The position numbers and the translations under genes were made by a program. DNA of 64,000 bases from Sorangium cellulosum (lineage in GTDB: Bacteria > Myxococcota_A > Polyangia > Polyangiales > Polyangiaceae). How positions within the stretch are numbered: the first letter of the stretch is position 1; every line of letters begins with the position of its first letter. Under the pieces are notes generated by a model. It saw only the letters and a list, made by a program, of their open reading frames with translations, was not told the DNA's origin and did no database searches. Location of the stretch: positions 7,144,501 to 7,208,500 of the forward strand of contig NZ_CP012673.1 of assembly GCF_002950945.1 (NCBI RefSeq), read 5' to 3'. Shown here in pieces: positions 54,084-62,632 of this stretch.

Positions 54084-55208
54084 ATGGCCGAGCACATCAA
54101 GGACGGACCGAGCGCGCCGCGGGCAGACGCCGGGGCCGGTGATCGAACGCTCGAAGGGACGGCGAACCCCGGCGCGCGCCTGTTCCTCGACTTCCTCTCC
54201 TCGATCCGCCCCGAGATCGACGCCTCGCTCGAGCGGCGGTGGCGCGACAAGGTGCGCGACGTCGAGCGTTACGGCCGCGAGGTCGCGGCGATGGCCACGG
54301 AGGCGAAGAGCCTCACCCTGCGGGGCGGCAAGCGGTTCCGCGCCGGGCTGCTCGTCGCCGCCTACCAGGGCGTCGCGCCGGACGCGCCGCTCGCGCCCGC
54401 GATCGACGCCGGCGTCGCGCTCGAGCTCCTGCAGACGTACCTGCTCATCCAGGACGACTGGATCGATGGCGACACGGTCCGGCGGGGGGACCGCACCGTG
54501 CATGTCGCGCTGGCGGACGTGCTGGGCGACGTGCACCTCGGCGCCTCGTCGGCGATCCTCGCGGGCGACCTCACCTGGAGCTTCGCGCTGGGCGCGCTCG
54601 CGTCCGCGGCGGCGCCGCCGGATCGCGCGCTCGCGGCCGTGCAGCTGTTCTGCAAGATGCACGAGGACGTCGTGATCGGGCAGCACCTCGACGTGGTCGG
54701 GCGGGCCGAGGACGTCGAGCAGATGCACGCGCTCAAGACCGGCAGCTACACGGTGCGCGGCCCGCTCGCGCTCGGCGCCACGCTGGCCGGCGCGCCGGCC
54801 GAGGTCGTGGCCGCGCTCGAGCGGTTCGCGGCGCCGGTCGGCGTGGCCTTCCAGCTGCGCGACGATCTGCTCGGCGCGTTCGGGAGCGCCGCCGCGACGG
54901 GCAAGCCGGTCGGCAACGACCTGCGCGCCGGCAAGCGCACCGCGGTGCTCGCGGCGGCCGAGGGGCGCCTCGACGCCGCGGGCCAGGGCGCCGTCGCGCG
55001 CGCGTTCGGCCACAAGGACGCGAGCGACGAGGCCGTGGCGACCGCCACCGCGGCGCTCGAGGCGTGCGGCGCGCGGCGCGCGGTCGAGGAGCGGCTCGCC
55101 GCGCTGTGCGGCGAGGCCGAGGACCTCGGGCGCTCGCTGCCGGTCACCGAGCGCGCCCGCCGGATCCTGAGCGGCGCGGCGAGCGCGCTCCGGTGGACGG
55201 GCGCATGA
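54084..55208 (+). CDS. Polyprenyl (farnesyl/geranylgeranyl) diphosphate synthase
   Basis: A 374-residue isoprenyl diphosphate synthase. The first Asp-rich region reads DDWIDGD (DDxxD) after LLIQ, and the second is DDLLGAFG. GGKRFRAG (about 80-87) supplies diphosphate-binding Lys/Arg residues. It condenses IPP with allylic diphosphates to C15 or C20 chains; product length cannot be read with certainty. The N-terminal 35 residues are a non-conserved extension. First gene of an operon with mevalonate kinase, whose ATG overlaps this stop (ATGA). Confidence 0.92.
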   Translation: MAEHIKDGPSAPRADAGAGDRTLEGTANPGARLFLDFLSSIRPEIDASLERRWRDKVRDVERYGREVAAMATEAKSLTLRGGKRFRAGLLVAAYQGVAPDAPLAPAIDAGVALELLQTYLLIQDDWIDGDTVRRGDRTVHVALADVLGDVHLGASSAILAGDLTWSFALGALASAAAPPDRALAAVQLFCKMHEDVVIGQHLDVVGRAEDVEQMHALKTGSYTVRGPLALGATLAGAPAEVVAALERFAAPVGVAFQLRDDLLGAFGSAAATGKPVGNDLRAGKRTAVLAAAEGRLDAAGQGAVARAFGHKDASDEAVATATAALEACGARRAVEERLAALCGEAEDLGRSLPVTERARRILSGAASALRWTGA

Positions 55209-56326
55209 CCGAGGCGCTCGGCGCCGCGTCCGGCAAGATCATCCTGCTCGGCGAGCACGCCGTCGTGTACGGCGCGCCCGCGATCGCCGCCGGCATCGCC
55301 GAGCGCGGCGCGCGCGCCCGGGCGACGCGCGCCTCCGGCGCGAGCGCGCTCTGGCTGGGCGGGCGCAAACACGGCGCGCCGACGGCCGGAGCGGACCGTT
55401 CGGCCGGAGCGGAGGCATCGGAGGAGCCGGCCGGAGCGGACGGATCGAGGGAGCCGGCCGGATCACACGGAGCCAGCGGAGACGCCGTCGCGAGGGCCTT
55501 CGCGGCCCTGCTCGAGGCGCTCCCCGGCGCGGGCCCGGTGCACGTCGAGGCGGAGAGCGATCTGCCGCCCGGCGGGGGCCTCGGGAGCTCGGCGGCCCTG
55601 GGCGTCGCGATCGCCCGGGCGATCGCCGCGCTCGCGCCGCCGCGCGACCGGCCGCCGCAGCCCTCGCCCGCGGAGGCCGCGGGCCTCGCCTTCGCCGGCG
55701 CCGATCCGGCGGCGCACGTGCGCGCGGCGGCGGCGGCCTGGGAGGCGGTGTTCCACCACGGCAGGGCGTCGGGCATCGACCTGATGGCGGCGACCACGAG
55801 CGGGTGCTTCCGCTTCACCCGCGCCGAGGGCGCGACGCTCCTGCCCGCGCGCGACGACCTCTGGCTCTGCGTGGGCTCGACGGGGACGTCGCACGACACG
55901 GGCGCCATGATCGAGCTCGTGGCGCGGCAGTTCCAGCGCAAGCCCGACCTGGCCGAGCGCTCGATCGCCGGCATCACCTCGCTCGTCAACAACGCGGCGC
56001 TGGCGATCGAGGCGGGGGACGTGACCGGGCTCGGCCGGCTGATGGACCTCAACCAGATGATCCTCGCCGGGATGTTCGTCTCCAACGAGGCGATCGAGGC
56101 GCTCTGCCGGCTCGCGCGCGAGGCCGGCGCGCTCGGCGCCAAGCTCACCGGCGCCGGCGGCGGCGGCTCGGTGATCGCGCTGCTCCCGCCCGCGCCGCCG
56201 GGCGGCGGCGGGGCGCCCGAGGCGGCGGAGCGCGTGCTCGCCGCCTGGCGCGGCGCGGGGTACAGCGGCTTCGTGATCAGGATCGAGGCGTGCGCGACGA
56301 GGGCGACGCGAGAGGAGCAGGCATGA
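55205..56326 (+). CDS. mvk: Mevalonate kinase
   Basis: A 373-residue GHMP kinase phosphorylating mevalonate. SGKIILLGEHAVVYG at the N-terminus is a mevalonate kinase signature. The phosphate loop is PPGGGLGSSAALG, and the third motif is KLTGAGGGGSVIAL. A low-complexity insert (about 60-95; AGADRSAGAEASEEPAGADG) built from a 12-bp repeat separates the first strands and is absent from typical enzymes. It overlaps both neighbours by 4 bp, so the operon is translationally coupled. Confidence 0.93.
   Translation: MTEALGAASGKIILLGEHAVVYGAPAIAAGIAERGARARATRASGASALWLGGRKHGAPTAGADRSAGAEASEEPAGADGSREPAGSHGASGDAVARAFAALLEALPGAGPVHVEAESDLPPGGGLGSSAALGVAIARAIAALAPPRDRPPQPSPAEAAGLAFAGADPAAHVRAAAAAWEAVFHHGRASGIDLMAATTSGCFRFTRAEGATLLPARDDLWLCVGSTGTSHDTGAMIELVARQFQRKPDLAERSIAGITSLVNNAALAIEAGDVTGLGRLMDLNQMILAGMFVSNEAIEALCRLAREAGALGAKLTGAGGGGSVIALLPPAPPGGGGAPEAAERVLAAWRGAGYSGFVIRIEACATRATREEQA
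55384..55440 (+). repeat. 12-bp repeat GGCCGGAGCGGA, three copies in the mvk gene
   Basis: Perfect copies at 55384-55395, 55402-55413 and 55429-55440 encode the Ala/Gly/Glu-rich insert of mevalonate kinase. Spacing (18 and 27 bp) keeps the frame. Confidence 0.9.
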
Positions 56327-57345
56327 GCGCCGTGAGCCGGGCGACCGCGGTCGCCCACCCGAACATCGCCCTCGCGAAGTACTGGGGCAAACGCGCGGAC
56401 GGGCACAACCTGCCCGCCGTCCCGAGCCTCTCGGTGACGCTCGCCGGCATGGCGACCACCACGGAGGTCGTCTTCGACGTGTCGCTCGAGCGCGACGAGC
56501 TCCACCTCGCCGGCGCGGCGCTGCCGCCGGAGGCCGAGGCGACACGCCGGGTCGCCGGGCTGCTCGACCGGGTCCGCGCCGCCTCGGGGCGGCGCGAGCG
56601 CGCCCGCGTGGTCAGCCGGAACGACTTCCCCACCGCGGCGGGGCTCGCCTCGAGCGCGTCCGCGTTCGCCGCGCTCGCGCTCGCTGCGAGCGCCGCCGCC
56701 GGCCTGCCCACCGCGCCGGCGGCGGTGAGCGACCTCGCCCGGAAGACGTCGGTCTCCGCCGCGCGCTCCGCGTTCGGCGGCTTCGTCGAGCTGCGCGCCG
56801 GCCGCCCCGGCGACGAGGCGCTCCCGGCGACGCCGATCGCGCCGGAGGACCACTGGCCGCTCGCGGTCGTGATCGCGGTGACGCGCGAGGGCCCGAAGGA
56901 CGTGGGCTCCAGCGACGGCATGCGGCACACCGCGGCGACGAGCCCGTACTTCCCCGCCTGGGTGGACGCCGCGCCGGCGCTCTTCGCGGCGGTGCGCGCG
57001 GCCGTGCTCGCCCGGGACTTCGCGGCGCTCGGCGCCGCCGCGGAGTCGAGCGCCCTCTGCATGCACGCCTCGAGCATCGCCGCCTCGCCGGGGCTGCTCT
57101 ACTGGACGGGCGCCACCGTCGAGGTGATCGCCGCGGTCCGGCGGCTCCGCGCTGAGGGCGCGCCGGTGTTCTTCACCATCGACGCCGGCCCGCACGTGAA
57201 GGTCTTCACGACGCCCGAGGCGCAGGGCGCGGTCGAGCAGGCGCTGCTCGCCGTCCCCGGCGTGCTCCGCACGATCTCGGCCGTCCCCGGCGGCGGCGCG
57301 CGCCTCGTCTCCTCCGGCGCCTCGCCCGGGAGCGCGGTCCCTTGA
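56323..57345 (+). CDS. mvaD: Diphosphomevalonate decarboxylase
   Basis: A 340-residue GHMP-family enzyme that makes isopentenyl diphosphate. ATAVAHPNIALAKYWGKR at the N-terminus, the ATP loop AAGLASSASAFAALA, the catalytic Asp in FFTIDAGPHVKV, and EGPKDVGSSDGM are diagnostic. The alternative, phosphomevalonate decarboxylase, is less likely because a phosphomevalonate kinase gene follows. ATG 56323 follows AGAGGAG and overlaps the previous stop as ATGA. Confidence 0.95.
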   Translation: MSAVSRATAVAHPNIALAKYWGKRADGHNLPAVPSLSVTLAGMATTTEVVFDVSLERDELHLAGAALPPEAEATRRVAGLLDRVRAASGRRERARVVSRNDFPTAAGLASSASAFAALALAASAAAGLPTAPAAVSDLARKTSVSAARSAFGGFVELRAGRPGDEALPATPIAPEDHWPLAVVIAVTREGPKDVGSSDGMRHTAATSPYFPAWVDAAPALFAAVRAAVLARDFAALGAAAESSALCMHASSIAASPGLLYWTGATVEVIAAVRRLRAEGAPVFFTIDAGPHVKVFTTPEAQGAVEQALLAVPGVLRTISAVPGGGARLVSSGASPGSAVP

Positions 57346-58322
57346 TCGTCCGGGCGCCCGGCAAGCTGGTGCTCTCGGGCGCGTACGCCGTGCTCGAGGG
57401 CGCGCCCGCGCTCGTGGCCGCGGTCGATCGCTACGTGCTCGCCGATCCGGAGCGCCCCGCCGAGCACGAGACCGAGGAGGTCCGGGCCGCCATCGCCGCC
57501 GGGGCGCTCGACCGCGCGGTGTGGTTCGACGCGTCGGCGCTGCGGGCGGAGCAGCCGGCCGCCGCGGGCGGCGTGGGCGGCGAGGGCGGGACCGAGCGCC
57601 GCGCGAGCCGCAAGCTCGGCATCGGATCGAGCGCGGCGATCCTCGTCGCGACGCTCGCGGCGCGCGCGCACCGCGCCGGCGCGCCCGCGGGCGCTCCCGC
57701 GTGGGACGCCGCGAGGATCTTCGCCGACGCGCTCGCGGCGCACCGCCGCGCGCAGGGCGGCGGCAGCGGCGTCGACGTCGCGGCGAGCGTCTACGGCGGC
57801 GTGCTCTGCTGCCGCCTCGCGCCGGGCGGCGATCTCGCGGCGGCGCCGCACGCGCTGCCGGCCGGGCTCGTGATCGAGGTGTTCGCCAGCGAGTCCTCGG
57901 CGCGCACGAGCGCCATGCTCGAGCGCGTGCGCGCGCTCGCCGCCCGCGAGCCCGAGGTGCACCGCGCGCTGCTCGGGGCGGCCGCCGAGGGGGCGAGCGC
58001 CGCCGTCGTGGCCGCCGACGTGGGCGCCTTCGTGGCGGCGCTGGACCGCCAGGTCGACGCCCTGGCCGCGCTCGGCGACCGCGCCGGCGCGCCGATCGTC
58101 ACCCCCGAGCTCAGGCGCCTCCGCCGCGTCGCGGCCGCCGAGGGCGCCGCGTTCGCGCCGAGTGGCGCCGGCGGTGGGGACGTCGCCCTCTTCGTCGGCG
58201 GCGCGCCGCCCTCGGCGGCATTGCTCGCGGCGGCCCGTGCGTCTCGCCTCGAGCGCGAGGTGATGTCGATCGGCGCCCCCGGCGTCCACGTGCTGGACGC
58301 AGCCCGTCCGCCCCACGCCTAA
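57342..58322 (+). CDS. mvaK2: Phosphomevalonate kinase
   Basis: A 326-residue GHMP kinase that probably phosphorylates phosphomevalonate. RAPGKLVLSGAYAVLEG at the N-terminus, KLGIGSSAAILVA (ATP loop) and APSGAGGGDVALF (C-terminal loop) fit phosphomevalonate kinases. The start is TTG 57342, overlapping the mvaD stop as TTGA, a coupled and probably weak initiation. It completes three successive mevalonate-pathway steps in this operon. HMG-CoA synthase, HMG-CoA reductase and IPP isomerase are not in the window. Confidence 0.88.
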   Translation: MIVRAPGKLVLSGAYAVLEGAPALVAAVDRYVLADPERPAEHETEEVRAAIAAGALDRAVWFDASALRAEQPAAAGGVGGEGGTERRASRKLGIGSSAAILVATLAARAHRAGAPAGAPAWDAARIFADALAAHRRAQGGGSGVDVAASVYGGVLCCRLAPGGDLAAAPHALPAGLVIEVFASESSARTSAMLERVRALAAREPEVHRALLGAAAEGASAAVVAADVGAFVAALDRQVDALAALGDRAGAPIVTPELRRLRRVAAAEGAAFAPSGAGGGDVALFVGGAPPSAALLAAARASRLEREVMSIGAPGVHVLDAARPPHA

Positions 58323-58763
58323 GCGCGCCTCCCCGGCGATCGTGCGCCGCGCGGTGCCGCGGCGCTTGGCACGGCGCCCGCTCTGCTCGCTCTGCCATCC
58401 ACCGCGGCGTTGCGCTCCGGCGCAGCGCCGCGGACCTCCGCGAGGCGATCGAGATGCGAAGGACGGAACAAGCATGAACTCCGTGGAGCTCGCGGTGGCG
58501 CGATGCCGCCAGAAAAGTCTGTTATTTCATGCAGATACCGTCGTCGCGGCCGATGAGCGCGGCGGGCCCTCTCGGCCCGTCGGCGCGCGCCGCCGGGCTG
58601 GCCGGCGACAGCACGCGCGCGGCGAGCGTGACCTGCGTTCACAGGGCGCGGGCGCCGTCGTGTCGACGCGCTGGTGCGCCGGTCGGCCGACCGGCAGTTC
58701 ACCGCCAGAGGGGGTGGTGAACGGAGCGAGGTGGCACGAGGACCAGGTGAGGAGGGGGGCTCC
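58323..58763. other. Gap after the mevalonate operon
   Basis: 441 bp. A hairpin with 8-bp arms (GCGCCGCG 58344-58351, CGCGGCGC 58358-58365) lies 22 bp past the kinase stop and may end the operon transcript. An ATG at 58474 opens a short frame (MNSVELAVARCRQKSLLF) in more AT-rich DNA, but its later part is Arg-rich noise. No supported gene. Confidence 0.5.
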
Positions 58764-59723
58764 ATGACGACGTGCGATCGAGAGCTTTGCCGTTTCGAGG
58801 ATGTGCTTGCTGCGAGCATGGCGGAGTCGAGGGCGACGCTCGCGGCGTTCGGCGTCCCGGTCACACCGCTGAGGCGGCGCACGGCGCTCACCTACGTCGG
58901 CCGGGTGCTGATCCACCCCTACAACCTGCTCTTCGTGGGGAGCGCGCTGCTCCTGAGCTTCATCGGCTGGAGCCCGCTGCTCTTGCTGCTCGGCCTCGGC
59001 GCGGAGCTCGTGATCCTCTGCATCGTCCCGTGGCGCGGTTACGTCCGGCAGCGCATCGACGCGCAGCTCGACGAGTGCGATCGGGCGGCCTGGTCGAGGG
59101 CGCGCGAGGCCATGATCCGGCAGATGGACATCCGGCACCAGCAGGAGCTCGCGCGGCTCGACCGGCTGATCGATCGCACCCGCGAGAACATCCGGCGGCG
59201 CGGCGGCGCGGTCCCGCTCCTGCTCGACGGCGACGGCGACGTCGGGCTGAACCACCTGCTGACGAGCTACATTCGCCTGGCGATCGCGCACAAGGCCGGC
59301 CAGGAGTCGCTCGCGATGACGAACCACCACGAGCTCATGGACACGATCCGCTCGCTCGAGGCGGTCCGGAGCACGTCCTCGGGGCGCACGCGCGGCCTGT
59401 CCGAGCGGCGGCTCTCGATCGCCTACCGGCGCGCCGAGTGCTGGAGCAGGACGCGCGAGGGGCTGGAGCTCGTCTCGCAGAAGCTCGCCACCATCCTGGA
59501 GCTCATCCAGCTCATGCACGAGCAGTCGATGACGCCGATCGACTCGCCGTCGACCTGCACGGAGATCGACCGGTTCATGCGGGAGCTCGACGATTTCGAC
59601 GGCGGCGAGAGCACGCAGCGCGAGCTCGAGGCGCTCGACCTGGAGAGGGCGTTCGAGTTCGAGGAGCTCGAGGCCGAGCACGGGCAGCAGGGGCGGCCCG
59701 CGATGCGGCTCGTGGCGCGGTGA
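58764..59723 (+). CDS. Membrane-anchored coiled-coil protein of unknown function
   Basis: A 319-residue protein. Residues about 50-95 form two closely spaced hydrophobic helices (IHPYNLLFVGSALLLSFIG and PLLLLLGLGAELVILCIV). The remaining 220 cytosolic residues are charged and helical, with Arg/Glu-rich segments suggesting coiled coils and a very acidic end (DLERAFEFEELEAEHG). I recognise no family. ATG 58764 follows a strong AGGAGGGG. A large palindrome begins 19 bp after the stop. Confidence 0.78.
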   Translation: MTTCDRELCRFEDVLAASMAESRATLAAFGVPVTPLRRRTALTYVGRVLIHPYNLLFVGSALLLSFIGWSPLLLLLGLGAELVILCIVPWRGYVRQRIDAQLDECDRAAWSRAREAMIRQMDIRHQQELARLDRLIDRTRENIRRRGGAVPLLLDGDGDVGLNHLLTSYIRLAIAHKAGQESLAMTNHHELMDTIRSLEAVRSTSSGRTRGLSERRLSIAYRRAECWSRTREGLELVSQKLATILELIQLMHEQSMTPIDSPSTCTEIDRFMRELDDFDGGESTQRELEALDLERAFEFEELEAEHGQQGRPAMRLVAR

Positions 59724-59742
59724 GGGGTGCTCCGAGGTGGAC

Positions 59743-59902
59743 GGCCCCCTGGGGGGTGGCCGCCGCGCGGCGCGGGGGACGGGCCGAACTCGCCGAGACG
59801 CCCGGTCCCCGGCGTGCGGAGCACGCCGGAGACCGGGCGTAATTTTGGGCTCAAACAACGGCCCGTCCCCCGCGCCGCGCGGCGGCCACCCCCCAGGGGG
59901 CC
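59743..59902. repeat. 160-bp nested palindrome
   Basis: Outer arms 59743-59785 and 59860-59902 are 43-bp perfect inverted repeats. Inside is a second hairpin, 59798-59817 with 59821-59840, matching 19 of 20 positions with a 3-nt GGA loop. A short AT-rich segment (AATTTTGGG) follows the inner hairpin. The element sits 19 bp past the membrane-protein stop. It could be a transcription terminator, a non-autonomous mobile element (MITE or REPIN-like) or a structured RNA. No transposase gene or target-site duplication was noticed. Confidence 0.95.
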
Positions 59903-60098
59903 TGACGCCTTCGCGGGACCAGGGACGAGCTCGGGCGATGCGGGAGGAGTGCACAGGTCCTCTTGAGGCGACGCCGGCGTGGCCAGCTGAAGGGCTCAGG
60001 AGGATCGGCTCCGGGTAACACCCGAGCGAGGTGAACGTCGGGAGCCGGCGCCGTGCCGCGATTGACGGCGCGGCGCGGCCGGCTAACGTCGCCGCGTG

Positions 60099-61352
60099 AT
60101 GCTGAAGCTCAGGCGATTGCGGATCGAGAAGTTCCGGGGCGTGACACCGGGCACGGAGCTCCGCTTCTCGGACGGCATCAACGTGCTGCTCGGGCAGAAC
60201 GGGACCGGAAAGACGACGCTGCTCGAGCTGATCTCAATGGTCGTGAGGTCGGACTTCAGCAGCCTCGCCAAGGAAGATTTCGCGCTCGAGTATGAGCTAG
60301 CGGTCCCGGGAGAAGCGACGGCGATCGTCACTGTCAGCAACAAAGAGCAGACGAGCCTCCCGGAGACAAGACCTCGCGGCGTCGTCGATGTTTCGGACCA
60401 CTGGCGCCGCGAAGCAGAGGTCACGATCGAGGTTCTGTCGTTGGGAGATCGCGGCCGCATCCGGTACGACAGCGAGCGTGGACTCACGACAGGAGACCTA
60501 GAGGCGATTGGGCACACTCGTGACTCGTCGTTTCTCAATGCTGGATTCCTCTTGTCATACATGCTGGAGATCCCTGACGTCTTCGTGGCCTCGCTTTTCG
60601 AAAGGGCTCTCGCTGCGAGCTCGGCACGGCGATTCGATGAGTCGCTGGAGCTATTCATGTGGCTTGTCGGGCCAGGCGACGCTCGCGAGAGAACAATGAT
60701 GCATAAGGGGTCAGGACTAGTGAAGACTCGTTCCCTCCTTCTGCCCGAGGCCCTACGTCAAGGGCTGGAGGCGATGTACAAGAGGACCAGATCCGACTAC
60801 GTCTTCAGGCACGAAGATGTTGATTTCCTGGCCAGCCTCAAGGAGATCATGGGGTTCGACGCCGCCGAGCTGAAGGTGGACGTGACCGAACGGCGCCCGT
60901 GGGGTGAAAACAACGAGCAGCTGACGCTCGGGGGTCTCGTGTTCCGGTTCTGGTGGGAGGGCGGCGAGTTCATCACCCAGGCGCGCCTGAGCTACGGACA
61001 GAAGCGGCTGCTCGCCTTCTTTTATTACCTCGCGTGCAACGACGACATCGTCATCGCCGACGAGCTCGTGAACGGCCTGCACCACCGCTGGATTACGGAG
61101 TGCGTCGACGCCCTCGGAGAGCGCCAGGCGTTCTTGACGAGCCAGAACCCGCTGCTGCTCGACTACATCCCCGTCACCTCGCCCGAGCAGGTCCACCACA
61201 GCTTCGTCCTCTGTCGCGGCGAACGTCGCGGCGGCAGACCGGCCTGGTCCTGGGCGAACATGAGCGGGGAGGACGCGGCGGAGTTCTTCGCCGCGTACGA
61301 GGTCGGCGTCGAGCACGTGAGCGAGATCCTCCAGTCGCGAGGGCTCTGGTGA
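60099..61352 (+). CDS. AAA-type ATPase of an OLD/RecF-like defence-type module
   Basis: A 417-residue ABC-type AAA ATPase. LRIEKFRGVTPGTELRFSDGINVLLGQNGTGKTT is the N-terminal RecF/SMC-like start, with Walker A GQNGTGKT (32-39). A signature-like SYGQKRLLAFFYYL is followed by Walker B IVIADELVNGLHH and a TSQNP switch. Such ATPases pair with TOPRIM or HNH nucleases in OLD, Gabija, PARIS and retron-type systems. The start may be GTG 60096 or ATG 60099. Its stop overlaps the next gene as GTGA. GC bias is lower than in neighbouring genes, suggesting acquisition by transfer. Confidence 0.85.
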   Translation: MLKLRRLRIEKFRGVTPGTELRFSDGINVLLGQNGTGKTTLLELISMVVRSDFSSLAKEDFALEYELAVPGEATAIVTVSNKEQTSLPETRPRGVVDVSDHWRREAEVTIEVLSLGDRGRIRYDSERGLTTGDLEAIGHTRDSSFLNAGFLLSYMLEIPDVFVASLFERALAASSARRFDESLELFMWLVGPGDARERTMMHKGSGLVKTRSLLLPEALRQGLEAMYKRTRSDYVFRHEDVDFLASLKEIMGFDAAELKVDVTERRPWGENNEQLTLGGLVFRFWWEGGEFITQARLSYGQKRLLAFFYYLACNDDIVIADELVNGLHHRWITECVDALGERQAFLTSQNPLLLDYIPVTSPEQVHHSFVLCRGERRGGRPAWSWANMSGEDAAEFFAAYEVGVEHVSEILQSRGLW

Positions 61353-62146
61353 GCCCGGGGGACTCCCGCGTCTCGATCGTGATCCTCACGGAAGACAGCG
61401 GCGCGGACGGCCGAGCGACGGTCGAGGCGCTCGTCGGCCGCATGCTCGAGCTCGTCGCTCCCGGCTACGGACGCCATCGTGTCGACTTCCTTCCGAGCGA
61501 GCCGAGGGAGGAGGAGGCGATGCGCGGCAACGTCTGGAAGACTGACGGGCGGAACCCCGTCGATCACGAGCGACGAGTCCGGCTGCTCAGGTACATCGCG
61601 CGCAAGCTCCTGTTGCCGGACACCTTCGTGGTCTTTCATATCGACGGCGATCGACCGTGGTCCGAGCGGAGCACCAGCGAGAACCTCGCCAAATTCGATC
61701 GACGGGTCCTCACGGTGCTGCCCCAGGTCGTCGAGCGCGGTCACGCCAACGCGCCTCGAACCAGGCGGAAAGGCAAGGGCGGCGACGAGCCACCTGCTCC
61801 CGTGCTGCAGCTCGGGCATCTCCTCCTCGTCTGCCCCTTCCGGAGCATCGAGGCATGGCTCTACCAGAACGTCCGACGTGCGAGCGAGATCTGCCGCCGC
61901 GAGCACGCGGGTCGCCACGTCGGGGACATTGAAGCGTGGGAAGGAAAACGTGAAGAGCTCGATGAGCTGCCCGCACCCGACGACGTGCTGTGCCTGAAGA
62001 AGGCGTACAACCTCGAGCTTGCATCCCACGGATTCCCAACGCAGCTCGCTTATGATGCAAGAAAATCATTCGCCGAGAGCGTCGATCGCCTGAGCCAGTG
62101 CGGCGCATTGCGCGCTGCACTCGAGCGCACGCGCGGCTGGGGCTGA
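61349..62146 (+). CDS. TOPRIM-like putative nuclease partner (DUF4276/DUF4435-like)
   Basis: A 265-residue protein starting at GTG 61349, translationally coupled to the ATPase. The motif order suggests a TOPRIM fold: an early acid in IVILTEDSGADG (E15), DxD in VVFHIDGDRPW (D99, D101) and RSIEAWLYQN (E168), as in DUF4276/DUF4435 proteins such as the PARIS effector AriB. With the ATPase it would form an infection-triggered effector pair (inference). The acid residues fit, but overall similarity to a named system cannot be tested here. Its 3' end overlaps a converging relic gene by 81 bp. Confidence 0.7.
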   Translation: MSPGDSRVSIVILTEDSGADGRATVEALVGRMLELVAPGYGRHRVDFLPSEPREEEAMRGNVWKTDGRNPVDHERRVRLLRYIARKLLLPDTFVVFHIDGDRPWSERSTSENLAKFDRRVLTVLPQVVERGHANAPRTRRKGKGGDEPPAPVLQLGHLLLVCPFRSIEAWLYQNVRRASEICRREHAGRHVGDIEAWEGKREELDELPAPDDVLCLKKAYNLELASHGFPTQLAYDARKSFAESVDRLSQCGALRAALERTRGWG

Positions 62147-62335
62147 CGTTGCCGCTGCGCTTACGGCACTGCTGACCGCAAGGATCACCTCGTACTCGTC
62201 CCGCGTCGGCGACGCGCCTTGCGTTAGCGCGAGGCACGTCCCGCCGCCGAAGCGGAACGAGGTCTGCACGAGCACGTCCGCGTCGAGAGCGTCGAGCACG
62301 CGCGCCATGGTGCGGTAGAGCTCACGCCGGAACAT
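62066..62335 (-). pseudogene. Truncated AbiEii-like nucleotidyltransferase
   Basis: 89 codons beginning MFRRELYRTMARVLDALD and containing RFGGGTCLALTQG, the FGGGTALAL-type nucleotide-binding segment of AbiEii/AbiGii toxins. In intact toxins this is followed by an R-S-x-D-x-D metal motif; here TRDEYEV appears and the remaining sequence is Ala-rich and unrelated. Only the first 40-50 residues look genuine. The 3' part overlaps the TOPRIM-like gene, so insertion of that module may have cut the toxin. The start overlaps the preceding small gene by 14 bp. Confidence 0.6.
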
Positions 62336-62567
62336 CGAGCACGCTCCCGAAGCGGCGGATGAGCGCTCGCACGAACGCGGCCTCCTCGACGGAAAGATCG
62401 GCCGTCACGCCGCGATTCCGCCACCCGCGCTCGTAGCGCTGGAGCATTTCGAGCGCCGAGAGCTCACGCCAGCGGCCGTCGAACCAGGACAAGCTCTCCA
62501 GAAAGGGGAGCTCGTCCGGCACGACGAGCTCGGACGGCGCACCGCCTTCGGGGTTCATGGCGCTCAT
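62322..62567 (-). CDS. Small protein upstream of the toxin relic, possible antitoxin
   Basis: An 81-residue acidic soluble protein (LPFLESLSWFDGRWRELSALEMLQRYERGWRNRGV, then AAFVRALIRRFGSVLDV). No family is recognised for certain. It precedes and overlaps the AbiEii-like fragment in the same orientation, which is the usual position of a cognate antitoxin or partner. ATG 62567 is in the intergenic region divergent from hisC (66 bp). Confidence 0.6.
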   Translation of the reverse strand: MSAMNPEGGAPSELVVPDELPFLESLSWFDGRWRELSALEMLQRYERGWRNRGVTADLSVEEAAFVRALIRRFGSVLDVPA

Positions 62568-62632
62568 CGCCCGGGTAGTATATCGCTCCGCTGACCCCCT
62601 CCCCAGGTCCGCGACGACCGCAGACTGAGCCG

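Noticed and set aside
58474..58767. Short gene starting MNSVELAVARCRQKSLLF
   Set aside because: Plausible start and lower GC at first, but the rest is Arg/Gly-rich and overlaps the upstream region of a well-supported gene.
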